Counted from the stretch's first letter, positions 1 through 8,187 are shown. The stretch: DNA of 64,000 bases from Zhihengliuella halotolerans (GCF_004217565.1 NZ_SHLA01000001.1:2542001-2606000), one strand, 5' to 3'. Made by a program: numbers and translations. Notes: generated by a model from the letters alone, not told the origin.

Positions 1-67
1 CGTAAACTGCTGGAGGCGGGTGCCCGAGCGCCCGCGCAGACCAGATCAGTTGCGGGAGGACGAACGA

Positions 68-505
68 GTGCGTGCGAGAATCGCCGCGTGGATCGGCGCA
101 TGCTGCCTCGTCCTGGGCCTGCTGGGCATGCACGCCCTCGCCCAGCACGGGACCCACGCCGCGCAGCAGGCCCCGGCCGCGGTCTCGCACTCCACGCTCA
201 GCCACCCCTCAGATCCCTCGGCCCACCTCCTCACCGGTGCCGCGCACGCGGAACCGGGCGCGGCGTCGTCGTCCTCCCATCCGGCGCCAGGCGCCGAGGG
301 CTGCGCCGACTGCGCGCAGACCCACGCGACGACGGCGGCGGCCTGCCTGCTCGCCCTGCTCGCGGCCGCGCTGTGGCTGGCGCCGCCGCGAGTCTTCCGG
401 CTGGCCGCGCCCTCTCGCCGGCGGCTGTCGACCTCCTTCTCCGTGTTTCGGTCCGCGACGCCCCGGCCTCCGGACCTAACCATGCTCTGCATCAGTCGGA
501 CGTGA
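68..505 (+). CDS. DUF6153 family membrane protein
   Basis: Looks like the actinobacterial DUF6153 type; no biochemical function is established for the family. The 145-aa product has a hydrophobic helix at about residues 6-27, a low-complexity Ala/Ser/His stretch, a C-A-D-C motif at 79-82 followed by QTH, and a second helix at 90-105. The GTG at 68 was chosen because GGGAGGA lies 7 nt upstream; an in-frame GTG at 20 is the alternative. A DUF305 lipoprotein follows 44 bp downstream in the same direction. The His/Cys content and that neighbour suggest a metal (copper-type) context, which is inference. Confidence 0.7.
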   Translation: MRARIAAWIGACCLVLGLLGMHALAQHGTHAAQQAPAAVSHSTLSHPSDPSAHLLTGAAHAEPGAASSSSHPAPGAEGCADCAQTHATTAAACLLALLAAALWLAPPRVFRLAAPSRRRLSTSFSVFRSATPRPPDLTMLCISRT

Positions 506-549
506 ATCGCGGCTTCGACCGCACACCTCACCGACCACTAGGAGTAGAC

Positions 550-1176
550 ATGAAGAAGACAAACCTGACCCGTTCCGCCGCCGTGCTCGCGATCGCCGCG
601 CTCGGCCTCGCCGGATGCTCAACCCCGAACGACGACGCCGACACCGCGCCCGCCAGCCAGGCCCCCACCTCAGCGGGTGCCGAGCAGGGCGACGGCGAGC
701 AGACCGGCGCCGCCAACGAGGCGGACGTCGAGTTCGCCACCGGGATGATCGTCCACCACCAGCAGGCGATCGAGATGTCTGGGATGGTCCTGGGCGCCGA
801 GGGGCTGCGCGAGACCGCGCTGGGCCGCGAGACCGCCGAGCTGGCCGAGGAGATCAAGGCGGCCCAGGGCCCGGAGATCGGGCAGATGGAGAAGATGCTC
901 GGGCAGTGGGGCGCGCATGACGCCCACCAGGGCATGGACCACGGGGACATGGGCATGATGAGCGAGGACGACCTCGAGGCCCTCCGCGAGGCCAGCGGCG
1001 ATGAAGCGGCCCGGATGTTCCTCGAGCAGATGATCGTCCATCACGAGGGCGCCGTCGCCATGGCGCAGACCGTGATCGCCGAGGGGCAGGACGCCGAAGC
1101 GCGCGGGCTGGCTCAGGAGATCATCGACGCGCAGAACTCCGAGATCGCCAAGATGCGCAGCATGCTCGAGGGCTAA
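550..1176 (+). CDS. DUF305 domain lipoprotein
   Basis: Predicted surface lipoprotein (208 aa) with a signal peptide and lipobox L-A-G-C at residues 20-23, then an acidic linker. The DUF305 ferritin-like helical region shows two internal halves, each starting with M-I-V-H-H (66-70 and 161-165), plus a Met/His-rich segment at about 129-137. Family members are linked to copper or silver binding; the exact role here is unknown. The ATG follows AGGAG with a short spacer. It is probably cotranscribed with the DUF6153 gene. Its stop codon overlaps that of the convergent PAP2 gene. Confidence 0.85.
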   Translation: MKKTNLTRSAAVLAIAALGLAGCSTPNDDADTAPASQAPTSAGAEQGDGEQTGAANEADVEFATGMIVHHQQAIEMSGMVLGAEGLRETALGRETAELAEEIKAAQGPEIGQMEKMLGQWGAHDAHQGMDHGDMGMMSEDDLEALREASGDEAARMFLEQMIVHHEGAVAMAQTVIAEGQDAEARGLAQEIIDAQNSEIAKMRSMLEG

Positions 1177-1814
1177 ACGCCGAAGACCGGCAGCAGCCCG
1201 CCGAGGCTGACGAGCACGCCCACCACCGTTCCGGCCAACACCTGGCTGGGCGTGTGGTGGGCGATGCGCACCCGGCTCCAGCCGACGAGCGCGACCACGA
1301 GCACCGCGAGGTGCGGCCCGAGCGGCAGCGCGAGCAGGCAGTACAGTGCGGCGAACGCGGCGACGGCCGCATGGATCGAGAGCTTCCAGAAGAGATTGAC
1401 GGCACCGACGATGAGCAGGCCGAGCAGGAAGAGGCCGACCTCACCGACGACGACGGCCGGAGCCCCCGTCACGGCGAGGATCCCGAGCCCGGTCAGGATC
1501 GAAACGAGCGTGATCAGCAGCAGCGGCCAGCGCTGCTCGCGCCGGGTGACGTGGATGTCGCTGACATGGCCGGACCAGCGCATCGCGACGAGCGCCACCC
1601 ACGGGATGGCGATCGTGAAGGCGGTCGCCAGCAGCGCGGAAGACCACGTCGCCACCGGGTGGCGCAAGGGGATGCTCAGCAGCACCAGAGTGCCGATCAG
1701 TGCCGGAGAGAAGACGTGCGAGAGCAATGTCGCGATCACCGCCGCCCGGCTGCCGGGTGCACCGGACGCCGTCTGCTGCACGGGTTCGGGCTCGATGGTC
1801 GGCGTCGCGCTCAT
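1173..1814 (-). CDS. PAP2-family membrane phosphatase
   Basis: Integral membrane protein of the phosphatidic acid phosphatase type 2 superfamily, expected to hydrolyse a lipid phosphate or pyrophosphate. Conserved pieces are S-I-H-A-A in the middle and S-R-V-R-I-A-H-H-T-P-S-Q near the C-terminus, matching the SGH-like and SRx5H motifs (here IH and SR...H); the first motif is only recognisable as RREQRWP. About six hydrophobic helices are visible. The ATG at 1814 was preferred to an in-frame GTG at 1820, because a TAAGCT -10-like hexamer ends 6 nt upstream of the ATG and would give a leaderless mRNA. Substrate cannot be assigned. Confidence 0.8.
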   Translation of the reverse strand: MSATPTIEPEPVQQTASGAPGSRAAVIATLLSHVFSPALIGTLVLLSIPLRHPVATWSSALLATAFTIAIPWVALVAMRWSGHVSDIHVTRREQRWPLLLITLVSILTGLGILAVTGAPAVVVGEVGLFLLGLLIVGAVNLFWKLSIHAAVAAFAALYCLLALPLGPHLAVLVVALVGWSRVRIAHHTPSQVLAGTVVGVLVSLGGLLPVFGV

Positions 1815-1988
1815 CCCCACAGCTTAGTCGCCGGTGTTGGCGCAGGGCCCGGTAGTGGTGCGGGGTCGGAAATGGTGCACGCCCCGCCCGGCACTTTCGC
1901 CCGTGGCCAAGCAACACCGAACTGGACAAGTTGCACGTCGCGGCGACCTCGTAGTGAAGCTCCCGCACAAGCCGGTAGTGCTCAGAGA

Positions 1989-2267
1989 CTACGGACGACT
2001 CAGAGCTTGGACTGCGTCGGTTATGCTTACGCCCGGGTGTGACCGGCGATACTCTTTGACATCCGCTGGCGTGATTCCTTCTGGGAGCTTCGCTGCTCGA
2101 CCGGCGTTTCCAAGAACAGAAGGGCCAGTAAATGCAATCACAACCGCAAGGACAGCTGGCGCCATCGCCAGAAACTTCTCCTCGCTCAGGAAGAGAAACA
2201 CGCTAGCAATGACCAAGAGTACGATAATAGTGGCCTTGATTATCCCATTGCGCATTAGTTGAAACAC
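1989..2267 (-). CDS. small two-helix membrane protein, partner of the upstream secreted protein
   Basis: Not recognised as a known family. The 92-aa product has hydrophobic helices at about residues 9-27 and 33-50 and a charged C-terminal tail (residues 57-92) that would sit in the cytoplasm. Its start codon lies inside the 3' end of the secreted-protein gene (13-bp overlap), so the two are probably translationally coupled. Like its partner it uses many A/T-ending codons, unlike the surrounding genes, which suggests recent transfer. A small membrane protein coupled to a secreted protein would fit an immunity role, but nothing in the sequence proves this. Confidence 0.6.
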   Translation of the reverse strand: MFQLMRNGIIKATIIVLLVIASVFLFLSEEKFLAMAPAVLAVVIAFTGPSVLGNAGRAAKLPEGITPADVKEYRRSHPGVSITDAVQALSRP

Positions 2268-2842
2268 TTCTCCCTAATCGAGGTGACCCCAATAAACTCG
2301 GCCGCCAGGACCCCAATCGATCCACCGAGGGCTGAGATCTTCTCGTAAGAAAATGATGCTCCCCACATGAGCTTCACCGTCTCTTTTACACCGCCGACGG
2401 CCTTCACGAGGCGCTTAATCTTCAGAAGCTTCGCCACCGGAATTGCGGTTGTCGCGATCACGGTTCCGATAGCAGCCGAACACCCCAAGACGCTCGCATA
2501 CATGATCCCAACGGGAGCCGCTTCGCCGCCTGTCGCAGCAGACGGAACTCCTTCGACGTTGGTGCGCAGGTGCCCCTTGGCCCACTCCGCAGTAGCCACA
2601 TCGCCTCGCAGAAGCACGTCGTCGGGAATGGACATGATGTACTCCAGACCCGCTTCAAAATCCTTGACTTGCTCGCTGCTGCCGTAGTCCTCTGACGATA
2701 TCTGAATGTCGACTGGCATAGCAGCAGTCGCCGGCGCGGCAGTTAGCGCAAGGGAAGAAATGGCGACGGCCGACGCCAACGAACCAGCCAACACGGCCTT
2801 CTTAATCGGCTTTCGCCCGCCGACAGGTGGACCCCACTTCAT
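2255..2842 (-). CDS. secreted protein of unknown function with hydrophobic Gly/Ala-rich C-terminus
   Basis: Not assigned to a family. The 195-aa precursor has a Sec-type signal peptide (basic stretch at residues 9-15, hydrophobic core, cleavage probably after A-T-A-A near 41). The mature part starts with an acidic helical region, E-Y-I-M-S-I-P-D-D-V-L. It ends in a long hydrophobic, cationic region containing L-L-K-I-K-R-L-V-K and two cysteines, one near the middle and one four residues from the end. The ATG at 2842 has GGGGG 7 nt upstream; an in-frame TTG at 2875 is less likely. Base composition is clearly lower in G+C than the flanks. A bacteriocin-like or envelope-acting protein is possible but unproven. 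Confidence 0.65.
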   Translation of the reverse strand: MKWGPPVGGRKPIKKAVLAGSLASAVAISSLALTAAPATAAMPVDIQISSEDYGSSEQVKDFEAGLEYIMSIPDDVLLRGDVATAEWAKGHLRTNVEGVPSAATGGEAAPVGIMYASVLGCSAAIGTVIATTAIPVAKLLKIKRLVKAVGGVKETVKLMWGASFSYEKISALGGSIGVLAAEFIGVTSIREKCFN

Positions 2843-3003
2843 ACGTGACCCCCAAGCTTTCGTACGATGTACCAATTACCAACCCAACGTATCACGCGTT
2901 GACCCGGGGGCTCGCTCGAGGCGGATCGCTATAAGTCAACCCCTTTTAAGTGACCGCAAGTGGCAGTGTCTCGATATTGAGACTCGCTGTGACCACTCCT
3001 TGT

Positions 3004-3093
3004 TCAGACGGCGTCCACGCCGCACGCCGGCGCATCGTCCAGCAGCGGCACCATGAGCAGTCCCTGCGCTGGATTCGCCGTCGTCGCGCCCGG
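3004..3093 (-). pseudogene. LysR-family regulator C-terminal remnant
   Basis: Reading leftward, this stretch encodes ANPAQGLLMVPL directly followed by LDDAPACGVDAV and a TGA. This matches the last ~50 residues of the intact LysR at 8188-9141 (AQGLLMLPLPA ... LLDDAPACGVDAA) with about 25 residues deleted in between. The 38 nt at 3009-3046 are identical to 8193-8230. No N-terminal HTH or effector domain remains, so it is a relic. It sits at the left edge of the sulfatase/FGE/BCCT block while the intact copy sits at the right edge. Confidence 0.75.
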
Positions 3094-3105
3094 CGACGAG
3101 CTCGG

Positions 3106-3153
3106 GCCGCCGTTCCGACCGGCCGCCTTGCGGCTTCCGGTCGGAACGGCGGC
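3106..3153 (-). terminator. strong hairpin downstream of the sulfatase gene
   Basis: A perfect 17-bp inverted repeat (3106-3122 with 3137-3153) around a 14-nt loop begins 7 bp beyond the sulfatase stop codon. It reads as an intrinsic-type terminator for the leftward transcript, without a clear U-tract. Confidence 0.7.
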
Positions 3154-3159
3154 TCCGGA

Positions 3160-4689
3160 TCAACGGGACGGGTCCGGGATCTTCCCGTACTCGAGCGCGC
3201 CCCAGAAATCGCCCCGGACGTAGCGCTGCTCCGGCTCCGGATTGAAGTCCCAGTGCCGGACCTTGCCCTGCTGCAGCGACTCGGCCACGAGCCGGCGCGT
3301 CGCCTGGCTCCCCAGGATCCGCACCTCCAGATCAGCGAGATCGTAGCGGGACTCCAGCTCGGCTCGAAGCTGCGCGACGATCTCGGTATACGCGCGATCC
3401 GCGGCGCGGTTGGCCAGCTCGTCCGGGTCCTCGACGAGGTCGAAGAGCTGGTCGGGGTCTCCCGGGCAGATGACGTACTTGTACTGGCCCCGCACGATCG
3501 TCAGCTGCGGGCGGAGGGTGCCCTCGGCCAGGTACTCGATGACGATGTCGCGGTCCTGCGGACCCGCCTCGCCCTGCCGCTCCTTGCGGGCGGTCTCCAG
3601 CAGGGACACGCCGTCCGCCTCCGGATCCGGGGCGCCGGCGAGGTCCAGCAACGTCGGCATGAGGTCGAGCAGGCAGACCGGGTTTGCGAACCGACCGCGG
3701 GGTACCAGGGACTCGGGGCCGTCCATGATCAGCGGGACCCGCGAGGACTGCTCGTAGGGCGACATCTTGTACCAGAGGCCCTTCTCCCCCAGCATGTCTC
3801 CATGGTCGCTGGTGACGACGATAACGGTGTTGTCCGCCAGCCCCAGACGCTCGAGACGCTCGCGGATCATCCCGATCTGGTCGTCGATGTAGCTCACCGC
3901 CGCATAGTAGGAGCGCCGGGCGCGCCGGACCTCCTCGAGGCTGGGGTCGCGCTGGTCGAAACCGCTCATGGTCCGGAGGCGGTGCGAGTGCGGATCCTGG
4001 GCGAGTTCTGGCACGTCCGGGTGCGCGGGATCGGGGATCTCGACATCCGCGAACCGGTCCCAGTGCTCGCGCGGCGGCTCGTAGGGGTCGTGGGGGTGGA
4101 TGAAGGACGTCACCATGAGGAATGGGCGCTCCACGCCGGCCGCCTGGTTGGCCCGGACACGGTCGTTGAGGTGGCGCAGTGTCCGGAACGAGACCTCGTC
4201 GTCGAAGTCCTGCTGCACGTTGGCAGTCGCGGCACCGGCCGTGAAGACGGCGTCCGCGTCGTGGTACCACTGCAGCCGCTCGTCCATGGGCCGCTTCCAG
4301 TCCGGGACCATGTCCAGGTCCGCCGGATACACATCCGTGGTCAGTCGTTCTTCGAACCCATGCTGCTGGTCGGGACCGATGAAGTGCATCCGGCCGATCA
4401 ACGCGGTGTGATAGCCGAGGCGCCGCAGACGGTGGGCGAACGTCGGCACGGACGCTGCGAAGTCGTCTCCGTTGTCGTAGCAGCCGACGTCGGACGGCAT
4501 CCGACCGGTCATCATCGACGCCCGGGACGGGGCGCAGAGCGGAGTGTTGCAGTAGGCGCGGTCGAAGACGGCGCCGTTCTCGGCGAGGCTGTCGATGTTG
4601 GGCGTCTTCGCCGCGGTGTCGCCGTAGGCCCCCAGGGCCTGCGCCGCCATCTGATCCGCCTGGATGACGACGATGTTTGGTGCTTGCAT
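3160..4689 (-). CDS. betC: choline-sulfatase
   Basis: Type I sulfatase of the choline-sulfatase group, expected to hydrolyse choline-O-sulfate to choline and sulfate in the cytoplasm. The 509-aa product carries the sulfatase signature C-A-P-S-R at 52-56, whose Cys52 would be oxidised to formylglycine, preceded by metal ligands near D12. Choline-sulfatase hallmarks include HFIGPDQQHGFEERLTTD and YPADLDMVPDW, and the C-terminal tail is also typical. The ATG at 4689 was chosen over upstream in-frame starts (for example 4743) because those would overlap the divergent activating-enzyme gene starting at 4734. Neighbours are its maturase and a BCCT carrier, which together give a complete uptake and use route. 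Confidence 0.88.
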   Translation of the reverse strand: MQAPNIVVIQADQMAAQALGAYGDTAAKTPNIDSLAENGAVFDRAYCNTPLCAPSRASMMTGRMPSDVGCYDNGDDFAASVPTFAHRLRRLGYHTALIGRMHFIGPDQQHGFEERLTTDVYPADLDMVPDWKRPMDERLQWYHDADAVFTAGAATANVQQDFDDEVSFRTLRHLNDRVRANQAAGVERPFLMVTSFIHPHDPYEPPREHWDRFADVEIPDPAHPDVPELAQDPHSHRLRTMSGFDQRDPSLEEVRRARRSYYAAVSYIDDQIGMIRERLERLGLADNTVIVVTSDHGDMLGEKGLWYKMSPYEQSSRVPLIMDGPESLVPRGRFANPVCLLDLMPTLLDLAGAPDPEADGVSLLETARKERQGEAGPQDRDIVIEYLAEGTLRPQLTIVRGQYKYVICPGDPDQLFDLVEDPDELANRAADRAYTEIVAQLRAELESRYDLADLEVRILGSQATRRLVAESLQQGKVRHWDFNPEPEQRYVRGDFWGALEYGKIPDPSR

Positions 4690-4733
4690 GTGTACTGCGC
4701 TACCTTTCGTTGATTCCGTGGAGAGGTTCTGAG

Positions 4734-5669
4734 ATGAGTTCATGCTGTGGTCCCGATCGAGACGCCACTGCGGGCCCGACGGGGAGGGGATCTGGGGAGC
4801 CAGGGGCCTCCTCGTCCGCCGGTCATGAGCTGCTGCAGCTGCTCGCTGGAGGCGCTCCCTCCGAGCTAAAGCTGGTCGGCCTCCCCGGCGGGACTTTCCG
4901 GATGGGCAGCGAGGCGCCCGAGTCGTATCCGGGCGATGGCGAGGGCCCGGTCCGGACCGTCTCCGTCGCTCCTTTCGCACTCGCCGCCACCACCGTCACG
5001 GTGGCGGAGTTCGCGGCGTTCGTCCTGAGCACCGGATACCGGACGGAAGCCGAGGCGCACGGCGACTCCCTGGTCTTCGCGGGCCGCCTCACCCCCGAAC
5101 TGCGCGCCGTCTCGCCGGCCGTCGAAGCGACCCCGTGGTGGATCCAAGTCGACGGTGCCTGCTGGCACCGTCCCGAGGGTCCCGGATCCACAGCAGCAGG
5201 GCGGTCCGACCACCCGGTCACACACGTTTCCTGGACCGACGCCGAGGCCTACGCAAAGTGGGTGGGCGGACGACTCCCGACCGAAACCGAGTGGGAGTAC
5301 GCCGCCCGCGGCGGCCTGGATCAGCAGCCGTACCCCTGGGGATCGGACTTTGCGCCGGGCGGCAAACGGCGGATGAACACGTTCACGGGTGAATTCCCCG
5401 ACGCGCCCACTGAACCGGTTGGAACCATGCCCGCCGGCTCCTTTCCGTCCAACGACTACGGACTGCACAACATGACCGGTAACGTGTGGGAGTGGACCGC
5501 GAGCTTGTTCGACCCCGAAAGCACGGAGAAGACGCTGCGCGGCGGTTCCTACATGTGCCACGCCTCGTACTGTAGGCGCTACCGCACGTCCGCCCGGATC
5601 GGTGCCACGACGGAGACCTCGCTGGGCCACACGGGTTTCCGGATCGCACTGAGCTCCGCGACCGCGTGA
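4734..5669 (+). CDS. formylglycine-generating enzyme (sulfatase maturase)
   Basis: SUMF1/FGE-family copper enzyme that oxidises the active-site Cys of type I sulfatases to formylglycine. The 311-aa product has the FGE-sulfatase fold, with R-L-P-T-E-T-E-W-E-Y-A-A-R-G at about 180-193, N-M-T-G-N-V-W-E-W at about 246-254, and the catalytic Cys pair Cys275/Cys280 in GGSYMCHASYC. The N-terminal S-S-C-C start is common in actinobacterial homologues. It is transcribed divergently from the sulfatase with only 44 bp between start codons, so they share a control region. The physical pairing strongly suggests that the neighbouring choline-sulfatase is its substrate. Confidence 0.92.
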   Translation: MSSCCGPDRDATAGPTGRGSGEPGASSSAGHELLQLLAGGAPSELKLVGLPGGTFRMGSEAPESYPGDGEGPVRTVSVAPFALAATTVTVAEFAAFVLSTGYRTEAEAHGDSLVFAGRLTPELRAVSPAVEATPWWIQVDGACWHRPEGPGSTAAGRSDHPVTHVSWTDAEAYAKWVGGRLPTETEWEYAARGGLDQQPYPWGSDFAPGGKRRMNTFTGEFPDAPTEPVGTMPAGSFPSNDYGLHNMTGNVWEWTASLFDPESTEKTLRGGSYMCHASYCRRYRTSARIGATTETSLGHTGFRIALSSATA

Positions 5670-5691
5670 CGGCGACCCGGCCGCAGGCGCC

Positions 5692-7665
5692 CTAGCCACC
5701 GGCCTCGTCCTTCGGCTGCTGCTCTCGGAACGCCGCGGGGATCTCGCCGGTCACGGGGTCCCAGCCGTCTGCCCATTCGCCGGTGTCGTAGCGGTAGCCG
5801 ACGGGCTCACCGTCCTCATTGGTGCGCTGGTACCAATCGGTGTAGTCGTCGTGGGCCGAATCGACGTCCGCTCCCGCGCCCGCCCCCGGCTCGCTCTCAA
5901 CGACCTGCAGGGCGAAATCGTCTCCGTACTGGTCGACGCCGCTCATGACCGCGTTGTTGACCGCCGTCTCGGCGTACTGGTGCCGCAGCGCGTAGGGGTC
6001 GGTCCGCAGTTCACGGAACCAGGCCACGACGATCATGATCATGACGAGGGCGAACGGAGCGGCCGTGACGATGACCAGCTGCTGCAGGCCAGCCAGCGCC
6101 GACGACTCCCCCAGGAGCAGCATCACGATCGCGATGCCTGACATCACCAGGCCCCAGAAGACCACGACCCAGCGGCGTGGCGTCGGGTTCCCCTGCGTGG
6201 TGAGCATGCCCATCACAACCGAGGCGGAGTCGGCCGAGGTGATGAAGAAGATCGCGAGCACCACGATGGCGACGGCGGGTACCCATTCCGCGTACGGGAG
6301 GTTGTCCACGATGGTGAAGAAGACCTGGGGCGGCGCCATGTCCGCCGAGAATCCCTCGCGCCCCTCCCGGTACATCCAAATGGCCGTTCCGCCCATGACG
6401 CCATAGGCGAGGAACAGGAAGGAGGACGGGATGAGGATCGTGCCCAGCACGAACTGGCGGATGGTCCGGCCACGGGAAATGCGGGCGATGAACGTGCCGA
6501 CGAAAGGCGACCAGGAGATCCACCACGCCCAGTAGTAGACCGTCCAACCGGATTGGAAGGTCTCGGTCTCCGCCCCCCAGGACAACGAGCGCCCCATCAT
6601 GTCGAACAGGGAACCCAGGTAGGACATCAGCGACGACGGGAGCAGGTTCAGGAGGAAGAGCGTCGGACCGAGGAACAGGACCAGCCCGACAATGCCCAGC
6701 GTCAGAACGATGTTGATGCTGGAGAGGTAGCGGATGCCCCGGGCCACTCCGGAGACTGCGGACACCACGAACCCCAAGGTGAGGACGAGGATGACGACGA
6801 CGAGCATGTTATTCGTCAGCGGGCCCGCATCGGTGACTATGCTGACACCCGTTCCGATCTGCATGGCGGCGATGCCCAGCGCAGCGGCCGTACCGAACAG
6901 CGTGGCGATGATCGCGAAGATGTCGACGATCTGCCCGGCGAAGCCTTCGGTCTGCCGCTTGCCGAAGAGCGTGCGGAAGATGGAGGACATCAGGAGCGAC
7001 CGGCCGCGCCGATACGCGGCGTAGGCGATGGCACCGCCCACCAGCGCGTACATCGCCCAAGCGTGGAAACCCCAGTGGAAATAGGTCTGGGCCATCGCAC
7101 CGTGCATCGCTTCGATGCTCTCCGGCTCGCTGGTCAGCGGTGGTGGCGACAGGTAGTGGGACAGTGGTTCCGACGGTCCGAAGAAGAGGACACCGATGCC
7201 GATGCCGGCGGCGAAGAGCATGGCGACCCACGAAAATGTGCTGAACTCCGGCGTCTCACCATCCTTGCCGAGAGGGATCTTGCCGTAGGGTGACAGCGCC
7301 ATCCCGATGAGCGCGACGAGCAGGACGATCGCAACGACATTGAAGAGCCAACCGAGGTTCGACGTCGTCCAGTCGAAAGCGCCTTGGGCGACTGAGGCGA
7401 CGCTCGCGGAATCCACGACACCCCAGATAACGAAGGCGACGGTGAGGCTTCCGGCGGTCACGAAGATGGGCAGACTGAACCGGTATCGACGACGTTGTTC
7501 GTCGATGGAAATTCCCGGGACCAGCACAGGATGCGTATCGTGCGGATACTTCGGAAGCCGGTAATCCAATCGTCCGAGAGACTTTCCGGCACGACGACCA
7601 GCGCGCCTCGCCTCAGCTTCTATCTTTCGTCGAACAGAATCGCGTTTACTACCATTTTCGGGCAT
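5692..7665 (-). CDS. BCCT-family choline/betaine-type transporter
   Basis: Secondary transporter of the betaine/carnitine/choline family, about 12 membrane helices, importing a quaternary ammonium compound. The 657-aa product has the BCCT signature around W-A-W-W-I-S-W-S-P-F-V-G-T-F-I-A-R-I-S-R in TM8, and F-A-A-G-I-G-I-G-V-L-F-F-G earlier. A ~70-residue basic N-terminal tail and a ~100-residue acidic C-terminal tail with Tyr/Trp-rich ending are cytoplasmic; long tails in BCCT proteins often act in osmosensing. Adjacent choline-sulfatase makes choline-O-sulfate or choline the likely cargo, but glycine betaine is also possible. Confidence 0.9.
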   Translation of the reverse strand: MPENGSKRDSVRRKIEAEARRAGRRAGKSLGRLDYRLPKYPHDTHPVLVPGISIDEQRRRYRFSLPIFVTAGSLTVAFVIWGVVDSASVASVAQGAFDWTTSNLGWLFNVVAIVLLVALIGMALSPYGKIPLGKDGETPEFSTFSWVAMLFAAGIGIGVLFFGPSEPLSHYLSPPPLTSEPESIEAMHGAMAQTYFHWGFHAWAMYALVGGAIAYAAYRRGRSLLMSSIFRTLFGKRQTEGFAGQIVDIFAIIATLFGTAAALGIAAMQIGTGVSIVTDAGPLTNNMLVVVILVLTLGFVVSAVSGVARGIRYLSSINIVLTLGIVGLVLFLGPTLFLLNLLPSSLMSYLGSLFDMMGRSLSWGAETETFQSGWTVYYWAWWISWSPFVGTFIARISRGRTIRQFVLGTILIPSSFLFLAYGVMGGTAIWMYREGREGFSADMAPPQVFFTIVDNLPYAEWVPAVAIVVLAIFFITSADSASVVMGMLTTQGNPTPRRWVVVFWGLVMSGIAIVMLLLGESSALAGLQQLVIVTAAPFALVMIMIVVAWFRELRTDPYALRHQYAETAVNNAVMSGVDQYGDDFALQVVESEPGAGAGADVDSAHDDYTDWYQRTNEDGEPVGYRYDTGEWADGWDPVTGEIPAAFREQQPKDEAGG

Positions 7666-7812
7666 GACGAATTACCTTTCGCCCATGAGGGAAGAGTGAT
7701 TGTTTTAAGCAGTCTGAAAACTGCTCACGAGGCAAGTCACACAGCGTGAAGATGCGACGAAGAGAAGCCCCGCCTCACGCAGCGCGGACCTCTATACAAG
7801 GAGAAGAAGAGC

Positions 7813-7828
7813 GGGAGTTAAGGCTCCC
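7813..7828 (-). terminator. hairpin at the end of the small ORF, in the BCCT leader
   Basis: GGGAG (7813-7817) and CTCCC (7824-7828) form a short stem that includes the stop codon of the small upstream ORF. On the leftward transcript it is followed by a C/U-rich run, so it may act as an attenuator before the BCCT gene. Confidence 0.35.
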
Positions 7829-7997
7829 GGCCAGACCAGCCGATGGCCACGCCGTCCCAGGAATCGTTCGCATAGCCGACGGTCGCCAACGGGGCGGTAC
7901 CGGTCGGGGGCGACTGGCGGTGCATGGCACGGGCAGGGGTCAGCTCTCCAAGTGCACGCGCAGATCGCGCTGGGACTGAGAATCTGACGCCTGACAT
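7818..7997 (-). CDS. candidate leaderless 59-codon ORF upstream of the BCCT gene
   Basis: The ~520 bp between the LysR and BCCT genes hold one plausible small gene. A strong promoter (TTGACA at 8033-8028, 17-bp spacer, TAACAT at 8010-8005) places the transcription start at or one base from the ATG at 7997, as in actinobacterial leaderless mRNAs. The 59-aa product has no recognised domain; its second half (GYANDSWDGVAIGW) has G+C-rich third positions like real genes. The BCCT start lies 152 bp downstream on the same strand. It could be a leader peptide, an independent small protein or a decayed fragment. Confidence 0.4.
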   Translation of the reverse strand: MSGVRFSVPARSARALGELTPARAMHRQSPPTGTAPLATVGYANDSWDGVAIGWSGREP

Positions 7998-8004
7998 ATC
8001 AGTG

Positions 8005-8033
8005 ATGTTAGACCCCGCGCAGTGGGGTGTCAA
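8005..8033 (-). promoter_or_regulatory. near-consensus sigma-70 promoter upstream of the small ORF and BCCT gene
   Basis: TTGACA and TAACAT hexamers on the minus strand separated by exactly 17 bp. The transcript would run leftward through the 59-codon ORF into the BCCT gene. Confidence 0.65.
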
Positions 8034-8187
8034 CGAATTTCGCGAGCAACAGACGCTGGGCAAGCAGGCCATTGTTGACACCGCGCATTTCGCAACGATA
8101 AGGAAACATTCCCCCGACTATTGCCTCCGAGAATATCCTCGGCTGTCGTCATTTCCATTCCCCGCAACTGATGTCAGCGGGCCGATG

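Noticed and set aside
2950-4713. 587-codon plus-strand open frame opposite the sulfatase gene
   Set aside because: Antisense shadow of a high-GC gene; the product is low-complexity and lacks any domain, whereas the opposite strand encodes an intact sulfatase.
7818-8081. Glycine-type riboswitch in the BCCT leader
   Set aside because: Only a GGAGAG-like string is present; the conserved core sequences of glycine aptamers were not found on the minus strand.
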